Source: Cymbidium sinense (taxonomy: Eukaryota > Streptophyta > Magnoliopsida > Asparagales > Orchidaceae). Taken from it: a stretch of DNA of 64,000 bases. Shown here one piece after another: positions 12,020-24,055 of the stretch; the first letter of the stretch is position 1, and each line of letters begins with the position of its first letter. The notes under the pieces were generated by a model. That model had not been told where the DNA came from and ran no database searches. It saw nothing but the letters and a program-made list of their open reading frames with translations. Location: positions 81,852,925 through 81,916,924 of the forward strand of contig CM038225.1 of NCBI GenBank assembly GCA_021442155.1, given 5' to 3'. The position numbers and the translations under genes were made by a program.

Positions 12020-13841
12020 TAAAATAATGCCCCGTGCCTGACAAGAGGATGTTCGCTTTATTTCAAAAATGCATTCTTGCGTCAAAAGAGAATTTTCAAG
12101 GAAAACTTACACATGTAATGACGGCGAGGAATAATTGGTATTCTGAGCACCAAAATCAATTCTCCTTCTTGAAAGGTTCAAGGATGCACCATATTATTGA
12201 ATGCTTTGGACATCTTTGCTTGGTAAACTTCTAATTTTAGCTGAGCTTGGAGCCTAATTTTGTCAAGCACATCAAGCTCTTCCATCTATAGATAGACATT
12301 CTCATCTTGAGTAAGATTATGTTGAATGACTACTGGAAGTGAAAGTAATTCAACTTCAAGTGGAAAGACTGCTTCAACTCCAAATACTTTGGCATAAAGA
12401 GTGAATTTTATGGGAGTACATTCTAGATGTCACATGATTATCTTTCTTTAAGGCAGTTTCATTTCGAGGCTCTGGCCTCCAAATTTTCTTATCTTTTTGT
12501 CGGGACCTTTTGGCGATGGATTCTTAGACTTGTGGTCCAAGTGTCTGTGATGATGATATGTGGGACTTGAATTGATTGACATCTTGCAAAGGTTGTAGGA
12601 GGAGGTCTCCTTAGAGGAACGACTCTAGCTTCCTTGATGGCAAGACCTTAATATTTTCTTTTCATCAGTCCTTTCTCCTTAGAAACTTTGAGGACATGAT
12701 GCACTCTTGCATATACAGTTTCAAATATCTTCAAAGGAGAAGCTAGAATCTAACGTTGTCGGGTCCAAAAAGAACTATTTGATTTGACTAGTAGAGTTGT
12801 TTCATTTTACCCATCTTAGGCCATCAAATTTATTATGGGTTAGAACACTCGCTTCTGATTCAACAACTGGTTGTACAATTTTTTGCTTGAACAATAGTTG
12901 TTGAGTACGTAGTTTAATATTTCTCTTTCTTTGTTATCTCTGGGTTAGCTTGCTTCCAAATGAAGAAGCTTCTACGTCGCTACTTCTTCTCGAGACTTCA
13001 GCCTTCATATTTATTTTCCCTTTTTGCTGGGACCTTTCGATAGCGGATTCTCGAACATGCGTTCGGTATCACGCCCGATATTCTTTCTTGAAGACCTTGA
13101 GCACTCTAGAGATAAGGATGCCACCTTTATGGAGTTATAGCTTGGTGTTATTTACCCAAATTGATATCACCCTTTATAAAGTTCCTTTTCACCCACTTGA
13201 GATTTTCAAACTTGTTGTGAATGGGAACACTCGCTTCTAGTATCAAGTCTATTTGCATGGTCAGTGATTTAGGCAAGCTGAGCTCGTAGTTCAGTATTTC
13301 TTCTCCTTCTTTGCCTTCTACTTAATTTTCCACTAAAAGAGGAGGCTTCAGGATCATTCCTTACTAGTGCGAAAGGTTTGATTGGCAGAGTGGTCACATT
13401 CAAAGGCATGATTGAAACTTTTTTCCAGTGATAGTTCTTTTCAAGACTAGCACCTCAGAATGACCCAATCTTTTGAATAGAAAGGCTCTCTTTTGAGGAA
13501 CATTAGTAGTAGTAGTGGCCATTCCAATTGTCCTCTTTCCTTGCAGAAGTTGGTGTGTACAATAAGCATGTGCTTCAGGTAGAGGATTATTTGCAACAAT
13601 AATGCTTGGGAAGTCTACACTACTAAATTAAATGGTAGTTCCAAGATACACAATATTGATAACAGCTTTGCCCAGACTGATAGGGGTTCTATTACCTAAG
13701 TTTATGATGAAGAGATTAGACATGAGGAGAAGACTGATTTAAATTTAATTTCATTGATGATTCATTTTAAATTTAAATTTTTTATTATGCTCCACAGCTA
13801 CTATAGCTCAAATTCAAGCTAATGATGGAAAGAGAAATCTA

Positions 13842-13858
13842 TCCCCAGCGAGTCGCTA
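13842..13858 (-). other. Degenerate tRNA-Arg-type primer binding site of element F
   Basis: The plus strand TCCCCAGCGAGTCGCTA is the reverse complement of a TGGCGACTC...GGGGA-type site with one base missing relative to element E. It is followed a few bases later by the LTR end TATGGT (13865-13870), equivalent to TGTGGT of LTR E read in reverse. Confidence 0.7.
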
Positions 13859-13864
13859 GAAATC

Positions 13865-16717
13865 TATGGTCTCCAAAAATTCACTACCGACCTCTCGCAT
13901 GATGAAGAGGGTTTGATTTAAGTATCTGTGTAATTTTTAGAAGGCAGATGGAATAGTAGATAAGACACTACCCAGAGATTTCTCCCTTATTTTGTGGGGA
14001 CTTTAAATCTAGTTCCAAGTTTCTTATAAGCGCAAGCACCTATAGTTAATTAACCCTCCCAATAAGTGAGAGAGAACTTTTGATTAAGGTTAGTCATTAG
14101 ATTACTGAATGCGTAGTGTATAGTAGCATCATGTGGAATTTTAAAATTTAGAATTTATGAAATTCATCATTATTAGGTTAGGATGGTTGGGAGAGTGATG
14201 ATGTGTCCAATCTAGGTCCCATGGTTCCGTCATTCTGAACTATCACGGTTCATAGTCTACTTAGTCAGAGAAGATAGTCAACCCAACCTAATCGAAGGGT
14301 ACTTATCAATAACATGTGGGTTACGTCATCCAAGAAATCTTAGTAGACTTAGGGTGGTGTTTTTCTAAGGAGACAGGCTTAAGTCCACCTTAGCTGACAA
14401 AAGGACTTTTTTCCCTATCAGGTGTACCCTATGATTCATAACTCAAAGGGTAGAGCCATTGGAGAGCATATGGGCTACGATCGTGATCATAATATGATAG
14501 TTCCATTTGGTGGCAACCACCCGATTAGAGGACTCTGATCATAACTGCATTATATGTAGAGCCTACTGGCCAATCCACACAATCAAAGGACACGGGCCAC
14601 ATCCTTACTAACATGAGATTGACTGAGATTGAACATAGTAGAACAGTTGATTTGACTTTGGCTCCTTTATGAGCTAGAGTTTTCTTAATTTATCACATCT
14701 GATAAATAATTACGGAAGGTGGATTGAGTTTTAGCTTTAAGTTTTTTAAAGATTAAATTTTATTTAAGCATTAATAGATTAATGATATATTAAAGTTTGC
14801 ATTTAAGTTGACATTTGATTTTGATTAATTCAATTTAAGCTTACAAGCACATTTTGATGGTAGGTATCCCCCACGGTAGAAATCTTCATTCAACACAGCC
14901 ATCATCGGGGTAGATTGATTGCTTGATCATTTAATTTATTATTTCAGATTCTGTTGACTCTATCAGTTTAAGAATAGAGGATCAAATCTTCTATTATATG
15001 ACATGACTAACTTCTGAGATATTTCAATAAGTTAGATTTTTTTATAATAATTATATTTTTAGGTTTTGTTAACTCGGACCGATAATAAGACAACCTAAGA
15101 AACAACCCCAGCAGCATCCTCAGACACTTGAATTTAAACATTCAACATTGTGTTGGGGCCCCATGAGGGTATTTAATAATTCAAATAATTTTTTTTCTAA
15201 ATCATGAGATTAATTTCATTTTTTTATTTAATTCCAACTTAGCCTACGCACCATTTCAAACATTAAAATTTGCATTTTAAATCTCTATGTCAGAGCACAT
15301 GCTAGTATTTATAGCTTAGATAATTTTATATAATTAATGAAATCATTGATTTTGAAAATCATAATTAGAATGAAATTCTTTAATGTTTGGATTGAAAGAA
15401 GCTACTTCATTTGTGCAGAATTTAATTTAGTGTCACCTTCTATCTTCTTGTACAAAGAGTTATAGATTCGGTGGCATATTTCTTTAAGTTTTCAAATGAT
15501 GCCTTCTACCCTTTCGCACTTGAGTGTTGCGGATTCGATGGATTTGATTTAGGTTATAATTTAAAATATCCATCGTATTTAGCTTGCTTATTGAATTTTC
15601 TAATTCTCAAATATCATTTAGCTTGTAATAGCTAAAGAACTTTCAATCTTTATCAATTTATCACTTTCAACTTTTATTCTAGCTCAGAAGAGCTAATCTT
15701 ATATAAGTGAGCATCGATTTCATCATAAATCAGATTCAAATTGTATGGATTGTTTTTTGATTCACTCAATGTATCATGTAGTGTAACTTGAGTGACTATT
15801 ATATATGCTTTATATATGATGAATTAGTTAGCCACTTTATAAGTCATTTTGTGGATTTCATTAATTTTGAAGATAAGAAATAAATATATCACAAGTGATT
15901 CAAATTCAACTTTAAATGCAAGCTCCAAATGATCTTTTAAAGGATACATTCATGGTTGCTCATGAGTTGCCTAATTGAACTTGTGCTTGTAAGAAAGCTA
16001 TCAAATTACTTACACACTTTTATTTTCAATTTGGAATTGAACATTTAAATTTACCACCAATCATTTGTCCTTTGACATTTAATTAAAATCCATACTTTAC
16101 TTGATGTCGAATGTGATTATTTAAACATTCAATTGATTTTATTCATATTGATTACTTGTTAATGAATTTAACATTTTAAATATTCAAAGAGAAGCTTTAC
16201 TTACATGAAAAGACATCCAATCTAATATGGATTTACCCTCAACTCCACATCAAATTTCATGCTTGTTAAAAATCAAACTTCAAACTTATTATGAGTCTTT
16301 TGTTAGTTTAGTATTAGCCTCCTCAAATTTTACTTTCATTTTAAATAAGTGTTCTATTCTTTCAAAATTTTTGTTTTAGTGCTCTCACTCTATTTCTTTT
16401 TGATTTAACATTTATCTTCATATTTGTCGTATATCTTTTTGCTTAACTTAAGTTTAGATAATTTTCATTTGAATTTGTTTAAGTTTAGAATTTTCGTCTA
16501 AATTTTGACAGCATTTTGGCAGTATTCCGGCGTCGTCCCCGCATGGGGGGTTGTATCGAAACTATTTTGGCTTACTGTGCGTATGCCCTAATGAGTGTAT
16601 CGAGTAGTATCTTGCGACACCACAACCATCTTTTTGCATCCACTATGCCCTAATGGGCATTAGCAGGGTCTTGAAACTTGCAAGAAAAAGTATAAGCACA
16701 AATGTTCTGTATACACA

Positions 16718-16791
<74 letters not shown>

Positions 16792-17269
16792 GGATGGCGT
16801 GATAATGGTTTTGGAAGATGGCTTAATTAATTAGGATTCATTTCATCATTTTATTTTTTATTTTTTTTTACTTCGGTCTTAGCAAGAGGGAAATGATGAG
16901 TGAGAGAGAGAGAGGAATCAAATGAAGGTATGGAGAACCTGTGCAATTTTTCTTTTTTTTTTGGGAAATGGATGAAGGTTCTATAGATGAAGGAATCAAA
17001 CTCGTGGGAAAAAGGGGGGAAGGCTGAAATTTTAAGATAACGAACGATTGTGGGAGGGAACGGCTGAGAGCATCGAATGAAGAGGAGGCGGGAGCGGTTC
17101 TTTGTTTTGAAGCAGACGGGGCGAACGACTTTGAGGGAAGCGTATGAGGGAACGGTTGCTCGGCTGGGAGGAGGCGGGATCGGTTGCTTACATGGGGCTT
17201 TCGGCTGAGAATGAACCAAACTAGAGGGAATGGTTGTCATGTGGTTTGGGGAAGAGCCGAGGATCAACA
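13865..17269 (-). mobile_element. LTR F: 3.4-kb 5' LTR of a related Tat-like element
   Basis: Begins TGTTGATCCTCGG on the minus strand at 17269 and ends by the primer binding site at 13865. The terminal 250 bp (13865-14110) resemble the end of LTR A (1655-1950), showing kinship, but most of the LTR is different and it is less than half as long. The part 16379-17269 is repeated at 9155-10171. It contains a long (TA)n run at 16720-16789. The open frame at 16851-17291 (minus) is Ser/Pro-rich and is not conserved as a frame in the other copy. Confidence 0.75.
16720..16789. repeat. (TA)n microsatellite in LTR F
   Basis: About 35 uninterrupted TA units. The equivalent position in the other copy (about 9477-9490) reads ATAATATTTTTTTC without expansion, so the run arose after the two LTRs separated. 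Confidence 0.95.
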
Positions 17270-18120
17270 TTTCTTCTATTTTCTCTACCATATCTAATCA
17301 TTATAATTTTTTTTTGTTATGGATGACATCATGTGGTGGTGACGATGCCCCTCATAGATCCATCATAATCATTTTTTAAGAGGAAGAAGAAGACTGTTTC
17401 ATGGAATACTATTCAAACTACCACTACTGTCATTACTATGACCACTATTTTAATCTCATCAACATGGAGTGTTGTACATGCACGTACATATGGCTATATC
17501 ATGCTTTGAAGCTTATAGACACTATGCCATTCTACCCCTTTTTGCCACACATAGATCATATGGAGCTCGGTTATCACCATTCACTAGCATCCATGCCTTT
17601 TGAGCAAGATGAGGTTGAGACACCAACAACACATACTTTTATTGAGCTTAAGGGAGATATCTAAGTTCATTTTCACTTACTCCTAGTTTACGGATTTTTT
17701 AGGTGAAAACTTAGGTTTTTTTTTTTGTAGGTTCAATCCATTGAGGCAAGGGATACATAAGATAATAGATATAATAAAGAGTAAATTTGATGCTTCATAC
17801 ATATCATTGAAGAAGGTACCAATAGAGGTGTGCAACATGTAGTCTAGAGAATTTGAGGTATTAACTGAACTCTTTATTCTTATGCAATGGAATAAAGTTT
17901 ATTAAAGTTTTATTGATTCTTTTTAATGTGTTTTATGTAATAGAAAGAATTTTGGCAGTTGCCAAAACATACCTAAAACTTTCTAAAGAAATTTGAGTCA
18001 AGAGGCGCAACAAGTTTACATGATATGTTCACGAATATATACACATCTGAGTACTGACTTCTTTGGATTGAGGAGGAACTGTGAGTAGAGCTACATAGAG
18101 CCTGGGTCTCCATAGTTTAT
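17270..18120 (+). pseudogene. CACTA (En/Spm) transposase fragment, copy 1
   Basis: Matches the first 870 bp of the CACTA remnant at 39870-40735 closely, with frameshifts and stops in both. The shared part includes a segment encoding a decayed version of the region just upstream of the conserved block of plant Ptta/En/Spm transposases (residues like ESRG and LHDMFTNIYTSE near 18000-18060). It is cut on the left by LTR F and on the right, at about 18120, by LTR fragment B, so the conserved C-terminal block is missing. The frame 17401-17664 is a piece of this remnant and is not an independent gene. Confidence 0.65.
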
Positions 18121-18132
18121 GTTTAAATAACC

Positions 18133-18194
18133 AATCCCATGGTACCACGTGGATAGCATGTTGCGTCAGCATGCCACATGGTGTTGATGGGATT
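18133..18194 (+). repeat. H2 hairpin of LTR B
   Basis: Arms at 18133-18152 and 18174-18194 pair through AATCCCAT/ATGGGATT and CCA[C]GTGG/CCACATGG blocks. It is the counterpart of H2 in LTR D (CCCGTC/GACGGG) and of a differently sequenced stem in LTR A. Confidence 0.65.
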
Positions 18195-19554
18195 AAGGTT
18201 TAATTAGGCCTAATTAATGTGTTTTAATGGCTGAAACTTGTAAAAATCATAACTAATTATAGAAAAATAAAAATATATATAAATAAATACTCATTTTAAA
18301 GATATTTTAGATGAGAATTTAGTAAAAATGTTCTTAATTAACTTTGAATAGTAATTAAGACTTAATTAGGGTTTAATTATTAAATTAATTAACTTTGTTT
18401 CCCTTTCATTACTTATGTAATTAATCCCAAACTTTGTTGGTTAATTTAATGGGATGACCTCTGCCTCCCATGATTTTCTTGGCATTTCTTACTTAGTTAA
18501 TTAGGAAAATTTACTAATCAAGCTTTAATTACTCTCTTAAGTTAATTAATCATTAATTAATCCCATGAATTGTACAAATTAATTAATTAAGTTGTTAATC
18601 ATTATTCAACAGTGAATGAACCCATGGGATAAGGTTAGGTCCTCCTTCCTAATCTATTTCCCTAAGTTCATATCATTAACTAAATTAATTAAGGTTTAAT
18701 TAATTAATCAAATGACTTAATTAATCAAATGGCTTAATTAATTAAATAAAAATCATAATCCCATGAGAACTAAATTAATGAAATCTTGGGGTAGATCTTT
18801 AGGTGTTTAATAACCTAAAGAAGTTTAATGAAATTATGGTTAGTCCACATGTGTGGGAAAACCATAAGAGTAATTAAATAAGTCATTTAATTTAATTAAT
18901 TATTAATTGTGAGCCAATTACATTAGGCCTGCTTATTTCTTAAGTTCATTGCAAATTTATTTTTCATGCATATCATGTTGGCTAATAATTATTTGTTTAA
19001 CTACTTTAAGGTGACATAAGAAAGGGTTAATTAATATATTTAATGTATACCGCAACTTAATTAACTCATAAAATTAACTTAATTACAATTTATTAAAATA
19101 AATTAATTAAGAAACATGGGAATGGGTTAAGATCAACAAACCTCTTCCTTACATCCTTAAATCAAATCAAAACATGAAATTCAAAATAGCATTAAAGAAG
19201 CTTTGGTTTAATTTAAATGATTTTATTTGATATGATTGTCCAGGAATTGTGTTTAATTAAATGTTGTTTGTCATTTGAAATCATGCATTCATCTTTTCAA
19301 AATTAATTAAATCAAATGGTTTTCTTTTATGTGAGCTTGCATGTGTTGAATTAATTTATAATATGTGTGGCTATTATCACTAATAAATTCAAATTACTTT
19401 CCAAAGTCTATAAATCAATTACATTGATTTGAGTGACACAAGTTATGGACACATATAGGTTTGCATGTGCTTATAGCTTAGATATGTGGAGTAAAGTTTT
19501 CTTTTCCTTAATTCATATGTCATCTTACATGTATTTGAATGTTGATAAGTATAT

Positions 19555-20160
19555 ATTCTGGACATCCCAAGAATACGAGGCTTTAACTAGCCCCAAAGAG
19601 GTCATTTGATTATCTCACTTCCTTGATTAATAGCAACATCTTCTTATTTGATTTTATTTACATGTATTTCTATGTTATAATTTGGATATGACTTTATTCC
19701 ACATGCATAAATGTTTTAATCAAATAAAAATACAATCTTTTCATGGTTTTTCTTTCTTTATTTATGTATACATCCATATATATTTAATAAAAGCAAGTGT
19801 TTAGTCTGGACATCCCGAGAATACGAGGCTTTAACTAGCCTAAGGAGGTCATTTGATTGCCTCACTTCCCTGGTTAACAATGGAATGTACTAGCTTATGT
19901 CCATTATACATGTGTGTGTGTGTGTATTTAATTATGGAATTAGAACCCCTTTTCTTTTATCAAAGATACATGCATTCATAATTGACTAAGTGATTGAATC
20001 AATTAGCCATATGATTTGGTGCTTCCTTTCTTATGTTCATGTATATAAATCTACATATGTTTGAATGCAAATGGGTATATAGTTTGGACATCCCGGGAAT
20101 ACGAGACTTTAGTTAGCCCCAAGGAGGTCATTTGATTACCTCACTTCCCTGGTTAACAAT
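19555..20160 (+). repeat. Three dispersed copies of an 80-bp unit in LTR B
   Basis: Units at about 19555-19635, 19804-19882 and 20082-20160 share GGACATCCC, GAATACGAG, CTTTA, TAGCC and GAGGTCATTTGATT followed by CTCACTTCC. They are spaced 250-280 bp apart. Each contains an inverted pair of the GAGGT/ACCTC type. Confidence 0.8.
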
Positions 20161-21034
20161 GACACGTACCTATTTAATTTTATCCTTATATAATTTTATA
20201 TAAGAATTTAGATAAAGCTTTAAATTGATATGATTAAATAATTCAATCAAATTAAAAATATAAACTTTAAATACATATCTACATTCAGCATATAAGTGTG
20301 CTAAATCACATTGCATGTATATATATGATTAGGATTAAATCATATGTATGTTACATGTGATGGAAAGGAATGATTTAATATATGTCATGTGGTGGTAATT
20401 CAATTAAATTAATCTTAAGATGCCTCTTATATTTAATGAGGTTATTTAAAATGAACCTAAACTTAAGATTAATTTTAAATGTATAATAATCCATTCACTA
20501 AAGAGAATTAAATTAAATTTTTATGCTTTAGAAAATGGTTTAAGGTAGGGATGAAGGATAGCAACCCTCTTTCTTCTCTTTATAATATTTATTTGATAAG
20601 TTTAATCAAATGAAATAAAAGAAAACACAAATTAAAATTCTCAAATAAATTAAGCAACTTAAAGTGAAACCAACCCCTTTATGGTAAATTGACCCTTTCC
20701 AAACTTAGAAAATACAACTCTAATGCTTAGCAAGATACACCACACAACCTTAACACACACATTAGAATTAAGTCACCACTTAAGTCCTAAGTTAGGATGG
20801 TGTATGATGTGATGTATGATTTTTTTGTGATGTAATATTTTAGACGGATGTTAGGGTGTATGCTTCAAAGGCTATATGTTAGGACGTTCTTAGCCTAATC
20901 ATATTTTCTGTAGAGATTGTGCTTAAGGGGATACTTAAAAATAAATATAAATACTTTCTATGTAGATTGCTTAAACCCCTAATCATAATCTAAGTTAGGA
21001 CATGCTTGGTTGCAGTAATGCGGTGCTAGTCCAA

Positions 21035-21037
<3 letters not shown>

Positions 21038-21093
<56 letters not shown>
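21038..21093. repeat. (TA)n(GA)n microsatellite at the LTR B/LTR C junction
   Basis: About 20 TA units followed by about 8 GA units separate the broken end of LTR B from LTR C, whose first 17 bp or so (TGTTGACC...) are missing. The microsatellite occupies the recombination junction. Confidence 0.9.
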
Positions 21094-22029
21094 TGAGTTA
21101 TTAATCTCTCCATCTTAGATTTAGGAGTCTTTTAGACACTAAGACTTTCTTAATCATATCATATTTCTAGCACATAGGTGAACACGTAACCTAAGCCTAG
21201 AGACTTAGAAGAGTTAACCACAGGATTAGGTTATGCCTTAAGACTTATGGAGATCCATTTACCCTAGAGCTAAACCCAATCCATGTCTACCTTATTAAGC
21301 CATAATCAAACCTCAAATTCAATTCAAATACCAAATCTAAATCCAAATTCCAAGCTAAATGATTGAAGCTCATGATCAAATCTGAATTCAAAATCAACCT
21401 AAGCCCTATGATTTGATCTTATGGACTTAGCCTCAACCAAATTTAAATCAATCCAAACTCAATTGACTTTCTCAAATATTAATTCAACCCTTCAATCAAT
21501 CTATCAAACTTACAATCAAAATCAATTCCAAAAAGAAATGATTGTAGCCCATGATCAAATCCAAATTTGAAGTCTTTCCTAAGTCCTTTGAATCAATTTC
21601 ATGAACTTAGCCAAAATCCCATCTAAATCAAACCAAAATCAATTGATTTTTTCATAATCAATTTATATCTTCAATCATCTTCCTAAACATAAATCAAATC
21701 TACATCCAAATGATCAAAACTGAATCAAACTGAACCAAATCAAAATCCTTCCTAAGCCACATGACCCAACTCCATGGACCTAGCCAAATTCTTTCATTCC
21801 AAAGACCAAATTCAAATGATTTTCTCTTGAATCAATCATACCTTTAATCATCTCTCCAAATATAAATGAAATCTACAATCATCATGTCAAATCAAAACTA
21901 ATCCAAGTCAAACCCAACTTATCCCCTTTGACTTGAAATATTCAAATGAACCCAAACTAATTCCAATTGAATTTATATATCAATCTCAAATCCATATATA
22001 AACTTAACTAAACTCAAATCAACTCGAAA

Positions 22030-22930
22030 TCAAGCCAACTAAACCCAATTAGTTTTCTTGACCCAAAGTGACCAATTTAACCTATTTGAACCAAAATCTC
22101 ATTCAATCCAAATCAAAGTGAATTAAGTCAATCTAAACTTCATAACATGATTGTTGATCACCCTGAGTTGATCAATTATCATAAACTAGGTCAAACTAAG
22201 TCAACCTAGCCCTTTGACCAAGCCCACACTCTTAACCCATATGAACCCAAACTAGGCAAATTTCAACCTAAGCCAAATCCCTTGAAACCAATGATTATAT
22301 CCAACCCAAAATCAATACTTGGACATGACTTGACCTTCAATTGATCCAAACCAAACCAAATTGGCCCTCTTGACCCAAGTTGACCCAAGTTGACCTGAAA
22401 GGCCAAATTGGGTCAAATAAAAATATAAACAAATTTGATTACAACCAATGGCTCAAGTTCATTCCAAATTGACTATTGAATTTGACCAAAGCCTCAATTG
22501 AGCCCAATTGATCCAGTAGATCTAAATGACATATTGAACTCAACTTGACCTAAAGGACCAATCAAACCTGAAACCTAATCAAATTCAAATTAAACTCAAC
22601 CAAAGCCTACAACATATTCTAAGTGATCAACCAAACCCAAACCAAGTCATGACCGAAGCCAACTTGGCCAATTGGGTCAAATTGATCAACTTGACCCATT
22701 TGACCCAAATGAACTTAGATAAACCAAAACTAAATATAAACCAAATTGAACCAAACTAATGACCAATATATCCCAAATGATCATATGAACTTGACTCAAT
22801 CTTTGGTTTGACCTAATTTGACCAATTGGTCAACCTAACCTAATTTGATCCAATTTGACCTAAATGGGTCAAATTGAGCCAAATCGAACCAAATGAACTC
22901 CAAATGACATGAAATTTGACCCAACCGACT
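22030..22930 (+). promoter_or_regulatory. W-box-like cluster in U3 of LTR C
   Basis: At least 15 TTGACC or GGTCAA motifs in 900 bp, for example three in a row near 22370-22400. It is a counterpart of the clusters in LTRs A, D and E. A WRKY-binding role is inferred. Confidence 0.5.
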
Positions 22931-24034
22931 TTTAACTAATTTCAAATCTAGCCAAATTAAATCCAATGTCAAATGACCATCTTAACCTTAGGCTAGGGGT
23001 ATCACATGAGATAAATCACCTATGTAAGTGGTCATTTCTATTCCTTGGCTACTTGACACTCTCCCATTAGTCCACCTTGGCTCCTAGGATATTGTCCAGC
23101 GCGGTTAGGTTGGCCATGACAATCTCCCCATTGGAGCACTTGAAACACCAAAGACACCCACTACCCTCCTGGGCAGTCACCTCCACACCTTCACCCAACC
23201 AAATTGAACCAATTCATCCACTGAAGGATACCCACGACCCTTTGAGGTGGCTAGATGATCATAAAAAGGCAAACTAGGCCGAGCCATTCGATCAAGAGGA
23301 GGGGGGTATACACCCTAATTTCACTCAAACATAGATGAATTTATTCCTTAGACACCTAGCTACCCAAGATGAGCCTCCAGAGTCATTTCCCAAGCTCCCA
23401 AGCTCATTCCACAATCCCCATTCTCAATTTCCTTCAAGCCAAAACAAGGCACCCTCCTATTTGATCTCATTTTCTCAAATTTCAACCAAAGTATAATTAA
23501 CTTTGCACACATCATCCTTGGAGCTAGTCGAGCAAGAATGAAACATTCCCCAAGCTTCCCGATGACTGGATGGTGGATTTCAATCAACTCCAACCTCCTA
23601 CACTTTGGGTATTGGCCTTCTGAGCAAACCACCTCAAATTGGAGCTCATGCTAATCATTAGAGCTTCATCTCCACTAGACAAAGCTTCCTCAATCAAATT
23701 TGCCATTTGTCTCGAGCTCCGGTGAGGTATGTCATTGAAATCGACCTTAGAGTGAAAACAAGTTAGAGCTTTTTGAAGAAAACTTTCATACCATGGGATC
23801 TTAGCAGTTGGATCCCTTTGGATCCTTTGTGCGAAGGTGTGGGATTCATTTGGAGTCAATTCAAGCTCAGGTGAGCTCGGATCATACGAGCAATGGCGGA
23901 CTGACTCCGTTCCCCCTCGATCACGTGACGATAGATCACGCACCATCCATTACGTGTGATCAGAATGGATGGTCGTGATTAGATCCATTAGAATTATCCA
24001 ATTTAACCTTTAGCTCTGCGGGATTAATCATTGT

Positions 24035-24055
24035 CATCCGATCTTAGATCGGATG
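24035..24055 (+). repeat. H1 hairpin of LTR C
   Basis: CATCCGATC (24035-24043), loop TTA, GATCGGATG (24047-24055): perfect 9-bp stem. The same stem is at 36572-36594 (LTR D) and, extended to 12 bp, at 51097-51123 (LTR E). Confidence 0.85.

Larger units (their letters stand above)
10172..13841 (-). mobile_element. Decayed interior of element F
   Basis: The stretch lies between two copies of the same LTR and next to a primer binding site at 13842-13858, so it is the interior of a minus-strand LTR retrotransposon. At 3.7 kb it is too short for a full Tat/Ogre interior. No gag or reverse transcriptase domain is recognisable; a minus-strand frame near 13600-13400 includes Lys/Arg-Phe-rich motifs but is broken. 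No polypurine tract is obvious beside the 3' LTR. It contains a direct duplication (10998-11280), a hairpin array (11492-12019) and partly repeated blocks at about 12480-12980 and 13000-13330. Short open frames (10641-10883, 12950-13240) have no identifiable domain. Confidence 0.65.
18121..21037 (+). mobile_element. LTR B: truncated LTR fragment of the 7.6-kb family
   Basis: Runs parallel to 24105-27020 of LTR C with high similarity: the same H2 hairpin position, the same AT-rich tract, three GGACATCCC...TCACTTCCC units and the downstream block GTGATGTAATATTTTA. It lacks the U3 promoter region on the left and the last 1.8 kb on the right. The left edge is joined to the CACTA fragment at a TTATGTTTAA-like overlap; the right edge dissolves in a TA microsatellite at the point equivalent to about 54575 of LTR E. 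No genes. Confidence 0.8.

Noticed and set aside
23584..23946. Open frame of 120 codons on the minus strand
   Set aside because: Antisense within LTR C. Its only similarity to the other LTR copies (a short SSGDEA-like stretch) reflects shared LTR DNA, not a conserved protein.
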